Origin: Orientallactaga sibirica
Lineage: Eukaryota > Chordata > Mammalia > Rodentia > Dipodidae
Assembly (NCBI GenBank): GCA_036365145.1
Contig: JAEOAD010000015.1
Location: 12,455,501 to 12,519,500, forward strand
DNA length: 64,000 nt
Direction: 5' to 3'
The notes under the pieces are model-generated. The model searched no databases, was not told the origin of the DNA, and saw only the letters and a list, made by a program, of their open reading frames with translations. Positions 47,270 to 59,325 of this stretch are shown here, piece after piece (positions within the stretch are counted from its first letter, which is position 1; each line of letters opens with the position of its first letter). A program made the position numbers and the translations under genes.

Positions 47270-47808
47270 TGTACGGGTAGATGGCAAGGAATGCAACCGC
47301 AGTGGGAGGTTTGATTCTGAGGAGGAGACAATGTCCTGAATCACATCATCATGAAGCTAATTTCTCTTGCTCAAATGCAGAAATGATCAAGCTAGCACAA
47401 ACCAATTATTAGCTAAGTTCAAGATAGCTGCGTATTTATTTTCACATCTTAATGCAGAACTCTTTCATAATATTACTATGTTGTACATATATTATGTACA
47501 TAATATAATATGTTGGCTGACTGTCCTGTTGGGCATGCAACAAGAAATGGGTTTAAGTAAACAGAAGGTACAAACTATGCAGAGTTGATGGCAATACAAA
47601 TTCAAAATGCTGCACCTATTTTATTTTTAGTTGCTAACCAATTGAAAATAGGAAAAATGAATTTCATCAATATAGTTTTAGCATTCCCATGACAGTTTTT
47701 TGCTAGAAACCCCAAAATAATGTTGGGAATATAGAAAAGGAAGAACATAATTAAGTGTTCTCAGTATATGCCTCAATTTCCTCATCTGGTCCCTTTATGT
47801 TGCACTGA
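47270..47808. other. unannotated AT-rich sequence
   Basis: It contains a short palindromic 'tacatatattatgtaca' near 47484. Nothing else. Confidence 0.4.
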
Positions 47809-48140
47809 AATCTTAGTTCATTTGAACTACTATTAAATAGCATAGGCTAATTGTATATAAACAATAGACATGTTTTGCTTATAGTGTGGGAGGCTGGAAG
47901 TCTGGGATAAACATTAGGAGTTCAATTTCTGATGTAGGCCTTATTCCTCTATGGCCACCTTCCACTGTAATCTTACATGGCAGAGGGGATAAGGGTTTTG
48001 CTTAGATCTCTTGTTGAAGGCATGAATCCCATAAATTGCCCACTTGCCAAAAGACCAACTTCTTAATGACATCAGGTTGAAGGCTAGGGTTTCAACCTAT
48101 GACTTGTTGAGGGACACAATCATGTAGACTATAACAACCA
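47809..48140 (-). mobile_element. MLT1-type MaLR LTR, reverse
   Basis: 'gtgggaggctggaagtctggg', 'tgtaatcttacatggcagagggg', 'aatgacatcaggttgaaggctaggg' and 'tttcaacctatgac', then 'gactataacaac' match antisense MLT1. Confidence 0.75.
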
Positions 48141-49714
48141 AACACCTGAAGGAAGAAAAATAGAAACACGAATAGGCCAGAGTTCCAGAATACAAGCATC
48201 CTACCCACCTTTTATAACTTGGTTCCATTGTAAAAACTGCATAGGGTTCAGTGGCTAATTTAAGTACTCTGCCTTAGGTGGGTGTCTACAGGAGATCTCC
48301 ATATAAGCTAGAATCCCCATGGGTTTTACCCTTTGCAGAAGTTTGAATGAAAAATAAACAGATTGCCAAAAATGTAAGAGTGAAGAAACTTTCCAGTCAC
48401 CACCTTGACATCAGTGAAGGCAAAGAAAAGAAAAGAAAAGAAATCCCCTGAGACATTGTAGGCAGCATAGGCCCTTTGCAGGTTAGCCATCTAAATTTAT
48501 GCCACCTGTGAGGTCTGAAAGGTCTCACATGGACAGTTTAATTTAAAGTGGTCTCAGGTCAGTAGTGCCCCAGGAAACTGGCAGAAGCAAACACAAATCA
48601 CGCTTTGAGGAACACTAATTCAACCCAGAACTCCCATAGATAAGGTTGCAAGGAAATGAGCGACTCACTGGGGGAAAAAAAAAATTCCACATGCTCAGAA
48701 ATAAGGCATATTCAATGGAGTTCAGGAAAATCAGGTTCCTAAGTACGTCAGATGTAACCATTACTAAAGAGCACACGTTTATTTATTTTGTTGGAAAAAA
48801 TAAAGGGGAAGCATAAGAATGAGAGCAAAGTATAAATGCCAGTTTTCAAATGTAAGACTATTTTTAAAAGTAGAAAATAAGCTAGTTGTGGTGGTACACT
48901 CCTCAGGTATGTAGTGTATTTGAGACCTGCCTGCTGCAAAATACAATAGCACAATAAAACAAAAAGAATGAAATAAAATATTAAGTATACAAGCTATAAT
49001 AGCTAAATAGTATAATAGAAAGGTTGAAGTAGATAGATAAGATGGAGAGACCATCAATGTAAATTAAAAAGATATAAAACAAACAACCCAGAATGAGATA
49101 GATAGAAAATATGAAAAATAAGTCAAAGGCAGAAGATAAAATGAGAAGAGACAACAACTGTCTACCTGCCGCTCTAGAGGGAGAGAGTGGCCACTGTTGT
49201 GTGACATTGAGTAATTTATTGGGCCACTGATATACTCATTTTCAGATCCAAGACTAATTTAATCCAGGAAATTATAAAACTAACTTCATACAAAGAAAGA
49301 TCATAGACACGCCATGACCATCAAAAAAAAAAAAAAATGTCCTTCAAGCAAGTAGAAAGGAGTGATGAGTTAAAGTACAGGGATGCAGCATCTTAGATGT
49401 ATATAGATGATTATCAAAAGAACAGAAGGCCCTGGAAAGTTAAAACCCATGGAAATCACTTTTCAAGAATGAATAATGAAAAATGGAATTTCCTACCAAC
49501 ATACCCACATGAAAACATGAAATGAAGTTAATAGGATACAGAAAGAAATAGTGAGACAAAAAACTGTGAGTTAATCTAAATAAATATTTACTATGCTATG
49601 GTAATTGTATGTAACATTTGTAGAAATGAAGATAACATTAGGGACAAGAGTAAGGTATGAATGTTCAGGGATAGTAAAATAAATACAGTATGGTTAAGCA
49701 TTGCCATTCACAGC
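48141..49714. other. mostly unannotated sequence
   Basis: It contains (AAAAG)n at 48422-48443, a possible eroded B1 near 48880-48960, a possible old L1 scrap at 48540-48660 and an A14 run near 49323. No gene. Confidence 0.4.
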
Positions 49715-49830
49715 ATGGACCTGCAGCAGTCACTTACTTAGCACCTTTTCCACCCAGAACTGGTGAGTCAGTATTGACCTTACACAAGCTCTCCAGGTGA
49801 TTCTAATGTACATTAGAGCATGAGATTTTT
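49715..49830. mobile_element. MER5A-like hAT remnant
   Basis: 'agcatggacctgcagcagtcac' and 'aagctctccaggtgattctaatg' with a following 'cattagagcatgaga' match the MER5A layout. Confidence 0.6.
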
Positions 49831-49999
49831 AAAATTTGAAATTTTGTGGGTTAGGTTTGTTGAAATATAGTAATAACCAAAACATATGCATAACTTACAA
49901 ACAGATGAGAAAAAAAGATTGAATGTGTGGGGAAGAGAATGAATCAACCCATGTAAATTATTATAAAGTGATATTCTGTTCTATTTTTATTTTTACTTT

Positions 50000-50027
50000 T
50001 TATTTATGAGAGAAAGAAGGAGAAGGA

Positions 50028-50067
<40 letters not shown>

Positions 50068-50235
50068 AGAGAGAGAGAGAGAGAATGGGTGCAGAAGGGT
50101 CCCTAGCCATTGCAAACAAACTCAAGACTCGTGTACTACCATGTGCATCTGACTCATGTTAGAATTGAATCCAGGTCCTTAGGCTTTGCAGGAAAGCACC
50201 TTAATGGCTAATCTATCTCTCTATCCCTGGTATTC
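50000..50235 (-). mobile_element. SINE-B, reverse, with expanded (AAAG)n
   Basis: Antisense SINE-B ('ctagccattgcaaacaaactc', 'gaatccaggtccttaggctttgc'). Its CT-rich region has expanded to (AAAG)n at 50026-50068 and (GA)n to 50083. Confidence 0.9.
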
Positions 50236-50239
50236 TATT

Positions 50240-50960
50240 CTATAACCCCTCATTTTTCTCAGGCTTAAAGCCATGGAGGATGATTTCTCATTCATTTTTG
50301 TGCATCCTTTGTGAACTGAAAGAAAAATACAAGGATTCAATTGAAGTAATTCTTTCTATGCTTGGCTTTAAGTCAACAATCTATTTGTGTTCTAATTGTT
50401 TCCTTTAAGATGGATCTGTTGACAACAAATTCTCTTCTTAATTTATGTTACTATGTTGTCTTCATGAAATATATGTCTCTGAACATCAAATTACCTATAT
50501 TATTCATCTTATGAGCATTAATGCCAATACATTTTTTTGTCCTATTACTATTCTAATAAAACTTAGCTATTATTCCAAATGTTACTCACTAGAAGGTTAA
50601 ATCTATTGTTTTCTGGCTGCATTTAAGGTACTTTTTCCTATTTGTTTTCAGTAGTCAATGTTGTGCCTAGATTTCCTTGTATTTCTTTTGTTAACTCATT
50701 TGTTCTTTTATCCTGTTTAAGATTTGTGGGGTTGTTGTTTCTTTGTTTTGTAGCTTGATCACTTTCATCCCCTTGAAGTATCTTGACGGATCACCCTTCA
50801 AACTAGTGATTGTCATATTCCCTTTGCTCCTTTGGTACTTCGAAGAACAATATGACAGAGCTTTGGCCATGTCCACAAGGTTTCTATGGGTTAGATTTTT
50901 TTAAAAAAAAAGTCTTGTTCCTCAGTGCACAGAGTGTGCATATTTTACAGTATCTACTGT
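50240..50960 (-). mobile_element. ancient L1-derived segment
   Basis: 'ttctggctgcatttaaggtac', 'gttttcagtagtcaatgttgtgc' and 'cctgtttaagatttgtgggg' follow a long-known conserved block of old L1M sequence in the orientation usually seen as antisense. Strongly diverged. Confidence 0.5.
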
Positions 50961-51352
50961 CTTTATTTTGTATTCCCTGATTAATCCCTATTAAACATGT
51001 ACTTAAACAGATTCAGTCTTCATCAGTATATCTCATAGAAAAAGTAGTAGAATACCTAATCTAGGATATGTAATTTACATATTTTCCTTCCCCAGGGAAG
51101 CTTCTTTTTCTTAAACTGTTGTAGTATTTTGTATTAGCTTCTCCATCACATCTGGAAAGAAAACATTTTAGAGTAACACCATTAAATACAGCTCTGATTT
51201 AACTAAGTGGATCAAAAACAAACAAACAAAACCAATTAATAAAAGTGGGATGGGGATCTAATGAGAAGAAGATAGGTTTTAGTGCCAGGAGAAGGAAGAG
51301 GAAGTGTAATTGAGGGGAGTGGATACATGTAGGAAAGGGTCAAAATCAAAAA

Positions 51353-51383
<31 letters not shown>

Positions 51384-51514
51384 AAAACAAATGCATTAGA
51401 ATAGAAGAAAACAGCTCTAAGAAAGCACATGCACTACTTACTATGCCATTCAGGTGCAAGATGTTTGAGATTCAGAGTATTGGCTAACATTTGCAATACT
51501 AGAAGATACAACTT
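50961..51514. other. unannotated sequence with (AAAT)n
   Basis: (AAAT)n at 51351-51383. The preceding 'ggagaaggaagaggaagtg...catgtaggaaagggtcaaaatc' may be an L1 tail. No gene. Confidence 0.4.
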
Positions 51515-51531
51515 AAAAAGCATTACTTGAG

Positions 51532-51817
51532 GGCTGGAGAGATGGCTTAGCGGCTAAGGCGCCTGCCTGCTAAGCCTAAGAATGCTGGTTCCAATGTCCA
51601 GCGGTTCCAATCTCCAGGTCCCACATTTAGCCAGATGCAAAGTGAGGCAAGGGCCCAATGCTGCACATGACCACAAGGGGGCGCATGCATCTGGATTTCG
51701 TTCACAGCAGCTGAGAGACTGCTGGCACACCCATTTCTGTCTCCCTCTCCCTCTCTGTCTATCTCTCTCTGTCTCTCTCTCCAAAAATAAATAAAAATAA
51801 TAAAAAAACTTTTTTTT
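51532..51817 (+). mobile_element. SINE-A with 17-bp TSD and 16-bp internal duplication
   Basis: The TSD 'aaaaagcattacttgag' lies at 51515-51531 and 51818-51834. The internal duplication lies at 51587-51602 and 51603-51618. Near-consensus, so probably young. Confidence 0.96.
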
Positions 51818-51834
51818 AAAAAGCATTACTTGAG

Positions 51835-52139
51835 ACTTGATTCTACTTTCCCAGCAGAGGGCCCAAAGGATAGAATGCCACAGTGCTGTAAAGAAAAGCA
51901 CTCTCTCTACTGGATTTCCTTCAATTAGGTCTGCTAAAAAATACAATAGTAATAAATACTCTCTTCCTGAACATTAGCAAAAAAACTTATTTAAAAAAAG
52001 GAGAAATTCCCCATAAAACAAAATTCTACTGCCATTATTTTCATGCAAAGTGACCAAGGGAAAGCAAGCTGTTCAATCTCACTAGTTTTTAACTAAATCT
52101 GTCATGAAGAGAACTCAAGGAAGAACAGAGATGCCCAAT
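51835..52139. other. unannotated sequence
   Basis: Nothing recognised. Confidence 0.4.
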
Positions 52140-52640
52140 AATGCTTCAAAGCATCTCTGAAAATGGAAGCAGTAGCCAAACACGGCTCATTTGGATTTGT
52201 TCAAGGGTACTGACATCCAGATTCAGCCAGGTGCTCTCGACATTTGCATTTGTACTATGGTAACCAAAGTGATTAAAAGTAGCTATGAGCTAGTCATTCA
52301 GTGCACCATCACCTGCTTATTGGATTCTAGTGCCTGTATTTCATTTTTGTTTGGGTATCTAGAACCTATTGGGTGATTTTTATTTAAAGTCACACATTAT
52401 GAATGAAAGGATGAATCACAATTTGAATGATCCATCATCCAGCGAGGAGCAGCTTTTGCTTGGAAGTAAGTATGTACACTAGGTACAGATTACCATCATT
52501 CTCCTCGGCACTGAATTTATTCAAAGCTCAGTACCATTCTTTTGTGAAAGATCATCTATTTCAGCTTTGTCCATCTCCTTTCCTATGTGTTACACAAACC
52601 TCATTTAACATATTAGTCATAATAATGTTGTGTGGTTGAG
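52140..52640. promoter_or_regulatory. repeat-free island, candidate conserved noncoding element
   Basis: About 500 bp free of visible repeats, with a dense cluster of factor-like words: octamer-like 'atttgcat' (near 52240), 'ctatggtaacc' directly after it (RFX-like) and AT-rich homeodomain-like sites. No convincing coding frame. An enhancer role is a guess from texture. Confidence 0.25.
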
Positions 52641-53084
52641 AGGCTGGACTCGGTGTGCTCAGAACTCCGCAAGCCAGTGGCTCTTAAGTTCTTCTTTACG
52701 ATTAGCAAAGAATTTAAAACCACTGACACCAAGAAGGGTACATTATGAAAGATCTATTTTAAGAGAAAAGCAGAGAGAAGAAATAAATCAGGAAAAGCTC
52801 TCAGGATGAGAGAGGTTCCCAATCCACCTCCCTCTCCTTCCAACCAAACCATTCTCTCTTCTTCCCACTTGATCCTATTCTAACTTGGCTACCTACTACA
52901 TGGAAACTGAAGTTTCAAAAGAGTTGTTTTCACATTCCTCCTTATGTGTAGGCCCAGACTAAGTGTGAGATCTTAGAATCCATAACTTTCTGCTATAATA
53001 GTTGCCAAGCCTTCCTGTACCTGGGCTAAGAGCAAAAACAAATCCTCAATCAGCTACCAAACACTGACCCAAAACATTGAGATG
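52641..53084. other. unannotated sequence
   Basis: It could be upstream LTR sequence for the next entry. No gene. Confidence 0.35.
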
Positions 53085-53330
53085 GGAAAGTGTCCCTTCT
53101 CTGTATTGGAACAGCATGGCTCCAATGAAATTTCCCCCAGTCCCCGTATAAACCAGACACCCCATACAAGGCAATGTAAGACCCTCACCTCACCACTTCT
53201 CCCTAAAACTTAAAAACTTTTTCGTCCAGTAATAGGTGGTTCTGAGTCCTTCTTCTTACTCTGAACCACGCCACTCCCTTGCTGGCCTTAATAAAATGTT
53301 GGACCCAAGGATACTGTCTGCCTCAGCAGT
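53085..53330 (+). mobile_element. possible LTR (TATA box and polyadenylation signal)
   Basis: 'cccccagtccccgtataaacc' (TATA-like at 53146-53153) is followed 145 bp later by AATAAA at 53290-53295, after 'ctcccttgctggccttaat'. This U3-R-like spacing is seen in solo LTRs. Ends and TSD are unresolved, and a second AATAAA lies at 53903-53908. Confidence 0.35.
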
Positions 53331-54094
53331 CTTCTAATTTCCATGCCCAACAGGCCAGACTCCGAAATGTTGAGAATCAGGAAGTTGCTATCTATCGCCA
53401 TCTTGAATCAGATGGTAGCTCTCTTTTAGTGTTCTTTGGGCAGACTGCATCCATGTTCCTTACTGACTACCTGCAAAAGAAAATTACCTTGCTCCTAATC
53501 TCCATCATTGACATGGAGAGAGATATTATGTTATCTCTATCAAATGAAGAGAAAGCAAGACACAGAGATTCTAACTTGTGTAATTCAGTCTGTCTCCTAG
53601 CTACCAGTACTCTATTGCTTCTCAATCTAAAACAGAAGAAATGAATGTGACCAAATAAAAAGAGAAACCTATAATAAATTAAGAAGGGCTTTTAAACACT
53701 ATTGCAGGTAAGAATCTCTGAAAGAGTTAGCAGGTCAATTCAACTTAATGCCAAGAAGTCTGACGGATACAGCCCTCCCTCCTCTTCCTTGAAATCCCCA
53801 GCAGAGTCAGATACCTGGCTGGTTATCTCAGAAGAAGGGCGTTCAAAGAAGTTTGCTGGCTTCACACTTGCTAATGCTTCTCTATGAATAAGACTGTCCT
53901 CCAATAAAGTCTGATTTCTCTATCAAGTTATTCCTACTTTGTCTCTTTCTTTTTCTAGCAATCTCTTTAAAGGTTTTTACTGAAAAAATTCTCCCATTAA
54001 TAATTAAAAACATTATTTAATTCTGCTATGAAAACACCTGTCTTCATATTAAATGGTCAGATAGACTGCAGATTATTTTAATTTTTATTTTTAA

Positions 54095-54098
<4 letters not shown>
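53331..54098. other. unannotated sequence
   Basis: Frame 53279-53644 (plus, 121 codons) spans this region. It has no recognisable domain and could be eroded retroelement sequence. Confidence 0.35.
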
Positions 54099-54134
<36 letters not shown>

Positions 54135-54290
54135 TATTCAGGCAAAGTCTCATTCAAGCTCAGACTGACCTGGACCTGGAACTCAAGTCAGTAGTCCATG
54201 CTGTCCTTAAACTTCATGGTGATTCTCCTACATCAGCTGCCCCTTCTCAGTGCTGGCTGGGATTATAGGTATGACCCGCAATACCCTGTT
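54099..54290 (-). mobile_element. B1 SINE, old, with T35 run
   Basis: A T-run at 54099-54133, then 'tcaggcaaagtctcattcaagc' and 'agtgctggctgggattatagg' are diverged antisense B1. Confidence 0.75.
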
Positions 54291-54516
54291 TAATTTCAGA
54301 CTTAGTACCATTCACCAAAGACAAAACATCATGAAGCCGCATGTAATATTTTTCCATGTTCTCTGGCTATTTGCACAATAATAATATGGGCTTGTGAATT
54401 GGTCAGTTTAGCCTTAGGCAAGATATGTACTGTTTCTGCCTCTAATTGCAAATGATTAATATAAAGCTTAGACAGGTAAACCATTTTTCCCAAGATTACA
54501 TGGCTAACAAGCATAT

Positions 54517-54559
<43 letters not shown>
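54517..54559. repeat. (CA)21 microsatellite
   Basis: An uninterrupted CA run. Confidence 0.97.
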
Positions 54560-54562
<3 letters not shown>

Positions 54563-55930
54563 GTTAAAACAGTAAAATGACCATAAAAATGAGAAGGCAG
54601 GAGGCTGGAGTGGCTTAAGTATGCTACATTCCTCATCTTTTGAACAAAAGGATCAATAGGTATTGTTTAGAGCAGAAGAATGTCACTTAACATTACAATG
54701 ATAACAACCAGAGGAAGTAAAGCCAGAGACTACTTAAAAGCATTTGCCTCTGGAGTGTGGGATGAGGGGAGAGTGGTAGAAAAAATTTGGAAAGACTTTT
54801 ATTTTTTCCATTTTATATCTTTTTCATTTGTTCTTATGATTTGTGTGCATAATAAAAAGAAACTTAGCTGCATATAAAAAGATAAATTATATAATGTAAT
54901 GTATGTGTGTGAGAGAGGGGGTATATATTCTACTCAGACCACATGTTGTGCCTGTTCTCAGCCACATGGCAAACAGCAAAGGTCTACTTCCCTGGGGAGG
55001 ACTTGCAGAGCTGGCAGGTACCGCCCAACCAGCGGAGCTCCCTAAGGCTTCCTAATTTTGGCCTTGTGTTTAAAAGCGCACATGCTCTGAGAAATAAACC
55101 ACAATGAACCATTCCTGCTTTATCCATTATAAGAAATATACTTTGGCCATGAAAATTCTTTTTTGTTGTTGTTCTTGCTTCTGATTGACTTGGATCTTAG
55201 GTAGAAAAGAGGTGTGCATTTCACACAAACCTCCCAATACACTGAAAACAAGTGACTAGAAATATAATTAAGCATAAAGTTGAAAGAGAGGCACAAGATC
55301 TGAATCATTTTACAATTCATCCCTGAAACTATCAAAATTATTGTAAGAGGTTCAAAATCATTTGATATCTTTCTTCAAAGTCAAAGTCAAACATTTTCAG
55401 GTCACTTAGTTTTTAAAAAATAGAATTTGAAAATTGTCCAAGTTTGGATTTCACCCTTTTGAGATATATCTCTTGACTTAAATGTGATTTAATATAAAAA
55501 TTGATTTTTCATCCATTATGATGCAAAGGTCAGCTGTCACAGGTGAAGGTTAAGGATTACAGATCCAAGTTCTGTCCCTGGAGAGCACTTCAGAACAATG
55601 ACAATTCTCAGAAGCTTGCTGGGTTTTCAGGGCTCATTCATGCCTGGTGCTTTCTCCTGTCATGGAAGCAAATCTTCCTTTGAATGGCTGTTTCCCTGGG
55701 GAAAGCAAGGAAGGAATTACTTTGAAATGCTTTAGGTCCCAAAGGAAGGAGAATTTGGGGCTGCTGCCCTTTCTCTCCAGCATATGCTCCTCTTGCTTGT
55801 GTGCCAAGGTGCTGAGAAATGGGGAAACTGGGAAGAGCCAACTCCAAGAAATCCAGCCTGACAGCAGAGAACATACTCCGAGGATGTACAATTTACTCAA
55901 CAGCTGTTTCTGTTTCACTCTAATTTGTTC
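54560..55930. other. mostly unannotated sequence
   Basis: Segment 54930-55110 ('gtttaaaagcgcacatgctctgagaaataaacc') has an LTR-like U3/R flavour without ends. Segment 55560-55930 is GC-richer and open on both strands (94-98 codons), but no protein is recognised. Confidence 0.35.
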
Positions 55931-56340
55931 AGGATTTGGTTGAGACCCTAGAGTTCACCTTTTGCAAAATATTTGTTAATTTTTGTTTTTAGCTGAGAAA
56001 ATACCTTTTTCCCTTCACAAAATGAGAACAATTTGCTGTGGGATTGAAGATGGATTTGTATTATAGCTGCAGTAGAGATTTGTGCAATTGCTTCATAGCC
56101 ACATACCCAATACTCTCTAATTCTTTTTAACAAGAAAATGGTAAACAGGTGGGTCTGAAATCATAGATAAATAAAGCGCCCACTCCAATCCATTCAGTTG
56201 GGTCTTTGTAAAGGGAATTCCACCCAGCTGGCAGCACATACTGTTTAACACATGGAACATTTTTTTTCTTTCTGTAAATCAGCAGTGGGAATGGTAGGTT
56301 CATAAAACCTACTTGGTAGACAAGACTCCAAAGCAATAAG
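55931..56340. promoter_or_regulatory. repeat-free island, candidate conserved noncoding element
   Basis: No visible repeats. It includes 'cacccagctggcagcacatactg' and several AT-rich, homeodomain-like words. Evidence is texture only. Confidence 0.15.
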
Positions 56341-56646
56341 TGCCATCTTGCTAATTGCTAAAACTCCTTTCCAGATTTTATCATCTTCATTAGAAATACA
56401 ATTTTTTTAAAAGGAATTCCAGCTTTATAGAGGTGTGCTCACAAGTAAAAACCATATATAGAGAGAGGCTATTTTGATACATATACATCATTAAATGATT
56501 ATTATAATATGTTATTTAGTGTATTATTGTATCATGTAGCATTATTCATAAGTATGTGTGCACGGATGTGCTTGCTGAGAACATTTGAAATCTATGATCT
56601 GGCAAATTTCAGGTTTATAACATATTATCATTATTATTATAATTTT

Positions 56647-56850
56647 AAACATTTTATTTATTTATTTTTCAGAGAAAGAGGCAGAGAGAGAGAATGGGCA
56701 TGTCAGGGCCTCCAGCCACTGCAAACAAACTCCAGATGCAATGCATGTGCCCCCTTGTGCACCTGGCTTATATGGGTCCTGGAAAATCGAACCAGGATCC
56801 TTTGGCTTTGCAGGAAAACACCTTAACCCCTAAGCCATCTCTCCAGCCTC
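56647..56850 (-). mobile_element. SINE-B, reverse
   Basis: 'cattttatttatttatttttcagag', 'gggcctccagccactgcaaac' and 'ccatctctccagcc', with ATT-rich flanks as the likely TSD. Confidence 0.93.
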
Positions 56851-57084
56851 ACATTATTATTATTAACTGTAGCTACCATGCTATATATTAGGTCTCCAGA
56901 AATTTCTCATCATCTAACTGAAAGCATCTCTTTTCACCATCTTCCATCTCATGGTTATTACTCCTTTACATTTATATAAATTAAAATTTAAAAAGTAAAT
57001 TCCACATACAGAGGCTCAGTAGCATTTTTATTTCTATATCTACCTTATCACACATAGTATCATGCTGTCTTGTTGGCATGCCCT

Positions 57085-57245
57085 CCTAGTTCGATTCTCC
57101 AGGACCCACATAAGCCAGGTGCACAAGGGACTCATGCATTGCATCTGGAGTTCGTTTTCAGTGGCTGGAGGCCTTGGCATGCCCATTCTCTCTCTCTTTC
57201 TCTCTGCCTCTTTCTCTGAAAAATAAACAAATAAATAAATAACAT
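57085..57245 (+). mobile_element. SINE-B, head degraded
   Basis: 'gttcgattctccaggaccc', 'tctggagttcgttttcagtgg' and 'ctggaggccttggcatgccc', a CT run and an '(aaat)n' tail. Confidence 0.88.
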
Positions 57246-57334
57246 GTGGCAGGAGTTCTTTGTTTGAAGGCTGAGTAATATTTAATACAAAAGTTTCTAT
57301 GTAACCCCTATTAAGGCTCAGAAACATTGAAGAA

Positions 57335-57557
57335 GAAATGGAAGAAAGAATGTAGAGCAGAGGATGGGGAAGAGTACTATGTAACATTTTTCTGAACATG
57401 ACATGGCCATTACATTCATAATCTCACAGCAAATTTTATTTTTCCTGCACAAGACCTGTCATTATATTGGGCCCATCAACAGTCTGTCATTGATGATATG
57501 AGGGCATGAAGCTCCCATCCCTCTCTGAGGAGTTATTATCAGTTAATGGTTACTAGG
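57335..57557 (+). mobile_element. L1 3' UTR, upstream part
   Basis: 'gaatgtagagcagaggatgggg', 'gaacatgacatggccattac', 'cctgcacaagacctgtc' and 'gaggagttattatcagttaatgg' follow rodent L1 3' UTR order. It continues after the inserted repeat at 57913. Confidence 0.8.
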
Positions 57558-57912
57558 TGTATCAGTTACTTTCTTGTTGATGGGACAAAACCCTGACTAG
57601 AAGTAGCTTACAGAAAGAACATGTTTCTCATTAGTATACAGTTTCAGAGGAAAGTCCATCATTGTAAGGAAATAATGGAAGGCACTGGAAATTTGTATCA
57701 CATCAACAGGGAGGAAGTAGAGGGATATTGATGAATCCTGCTGATCAGCCTCGTTCTCCTTTGTATTCAACCCAGGATCCCAGCCTATGGAAAGGTGCCA
57801 CCGCCTTTAGGGTACATCCTAATTTATAAAATCCCTCACAGTCATTCCAAGAGATTTGTTCTCATGGTGATTTTAAATTTTTCAACCTGACAACCAGAGA
57901 TTAACTATAACA
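57558..57912. mobile_element. rodent repeat inserted in L1 (URR1-like?)
   Basis: 'tatcagttactttcttgttgatggg' and 'caaaaccctgactagaagtagc' to 'atttttcaacctgacaacc' resemble an abundant rodent repeat that opens 'ttactgttgctgtgataaaac'. I think it is the hAT-like URR1 group but am unsure. Near-duplicate flanks 'tactagg' and 'cactggg' are a possible eroded target duplication. Confidence 0.4.
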
Positions 57913-58170
57913 CTGGGAATCAGGAGACATTTTATGCAATGTTGCTGCCACACTGTGCTCATGCAGAAAACCCTAATTAAATTCAGTGGTTTATACAAAT
58001 GCACAACAAAGATATTAAAATATATCAGGGACTAGTTGGGCAGAATAAAGGGTTCCATGAAGGGGGAATGGGGAAAGAGGATAATAGAAGGTAATGGGAG
58101 GGGATTTTTATCAAAATACAGTGTATACATACACAATTTAAAAAAACAAAATAAAAACAAAGAAAAGTAT
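57913..58170 (+). mobile_element. L1 3' UTR, downstream part and tail
   Basis: 'caacaaagatattaaaatatatcagg', 'gggaatggggaaagaggataatag' and 'caaaatacagtgtatacat', then an A-rich end, complete the L1 interrupted at 57557. Confidence 0.75.
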
Positions 58171-58269
58171 TCTGCTGTACATTTAAGACTGATCTATCTT
58201 ATTGTATGCATTGGATCTCTAATAAAATAAAAATTATATTATCCCCACAAAATATTTCATTTACAGACC

Positions 58270-58560
58270 TGCATGCACATATGCACACTCTACCACCACC
58301 ACCACCATCTGATTATTGTAGGAAACTTAAGCTGCTTCCATATTTGACAGTTTTAATAATACTACAGTAGGAGTGTAAATATCGCTGAAATAGTGATTTG
58401 CTTAATCTAGTATGCATCCAGAAGAAAGTTTGCTTGATCTTATGGTAGTTGTAAGTTTCTGTGAATCCCCCATTCCAAGTTGTGCCAATTTACACTCCCA
58501 TCAGAAGGTAAAAGGGTTTTCTTCGGTCTACATCTTTACCAGCACTTAGCTTTGGACTTT
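58270..58560 (-). mobile_element. ancient L1 3' region, antisense
   Basis: 'taagctgcttccatatttgac', 'cttgatcttatggtagttgtaag', 'gtgccaatttacactcccatcag' and 'catctttaccagcacttagc' follow the well-conserved antisense L1 3' region. Confidence 0.8.
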
Positions 58561-58965
58561 TGGATTTTAAAAACACCTCAACTTATTTGCTTTGCTCTGG
58601 AAAAAAATATATATATTTATATATTATTGTTGGTAGCAACATTCTTAGGCTTTTGATACTTTCTCACCCAGGGATATTCATGCTATTATAAGATTAACAT
58701 TCAGAGTCTTGGAACTGACAGCAATTTTTTCCAAAATATTTGGATGGATTTTTTTCCCTAAAATATGATTGATTGAAGATAGATAGACAGTGTTCTGATG
58801 ATAACATAAGTAGACTATTGCTACTATGTAACAAATTTGTCCTTGGAAATATCAAATGAGAAGTATAATATCATGAGACCAAATCACAAGTCCATATTAT
58901 CTTCCTGATTACTACATTCAATGTTAGGTTATTTGTATGGACAATTCAATTCCTCTTTTAATGTT
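58561..58965. other. unannotated AT-rich sequence
   Basis: Nothing recognised. Confidence 0.4.
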
Positions 58966-59152
58966 TTATTTTTATTTATTTATTTGAGAGAGAGAGAGAG
59001 AGAGAGAGAACTGGCACACCAGGACCATTCGCTACTGCAAATGAACTCCAGACACATGTACCACCTTGTGCATCTGGCTCACGTGGGTACTGGGGAATCA
59101 AACCTGGGTCCTTTGGCTTTGAAGGCAAGTGCCTTAACTTCTAAGCCATCTT
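58966..59152 (-). mobile_element. SINE-B, reverse, with (GA)n
   Basis: 'tttatttttatttatttatttgagag', a GA run at 58985-59009, 'ctactgcaaatgaactcc' and 'gtgccttaacttctaagcc'. Confidence 0.93.
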
Positions 59153-59249
59153 TCTTTTAGAGTAACATTTTATGGATATACACAAATACATGAATACACG
59201 CATGTATACATATAAACACACAACCACCATAGCTTGCATTGCCATGTTT

Positions 59250-59277
59250 TTTTTTCTTTTTTTTTTTTTTTTGAGAG

Positions 59278-59325
<48 letters not shown>

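Noticed and set aside
51554..51946. 130-codon minus-strand frame as a gene
   Set aside because: It is antisense to a young SINE-A for most of its length; the Arg/Glu-rich part is the complement of the SINE's CT tract.
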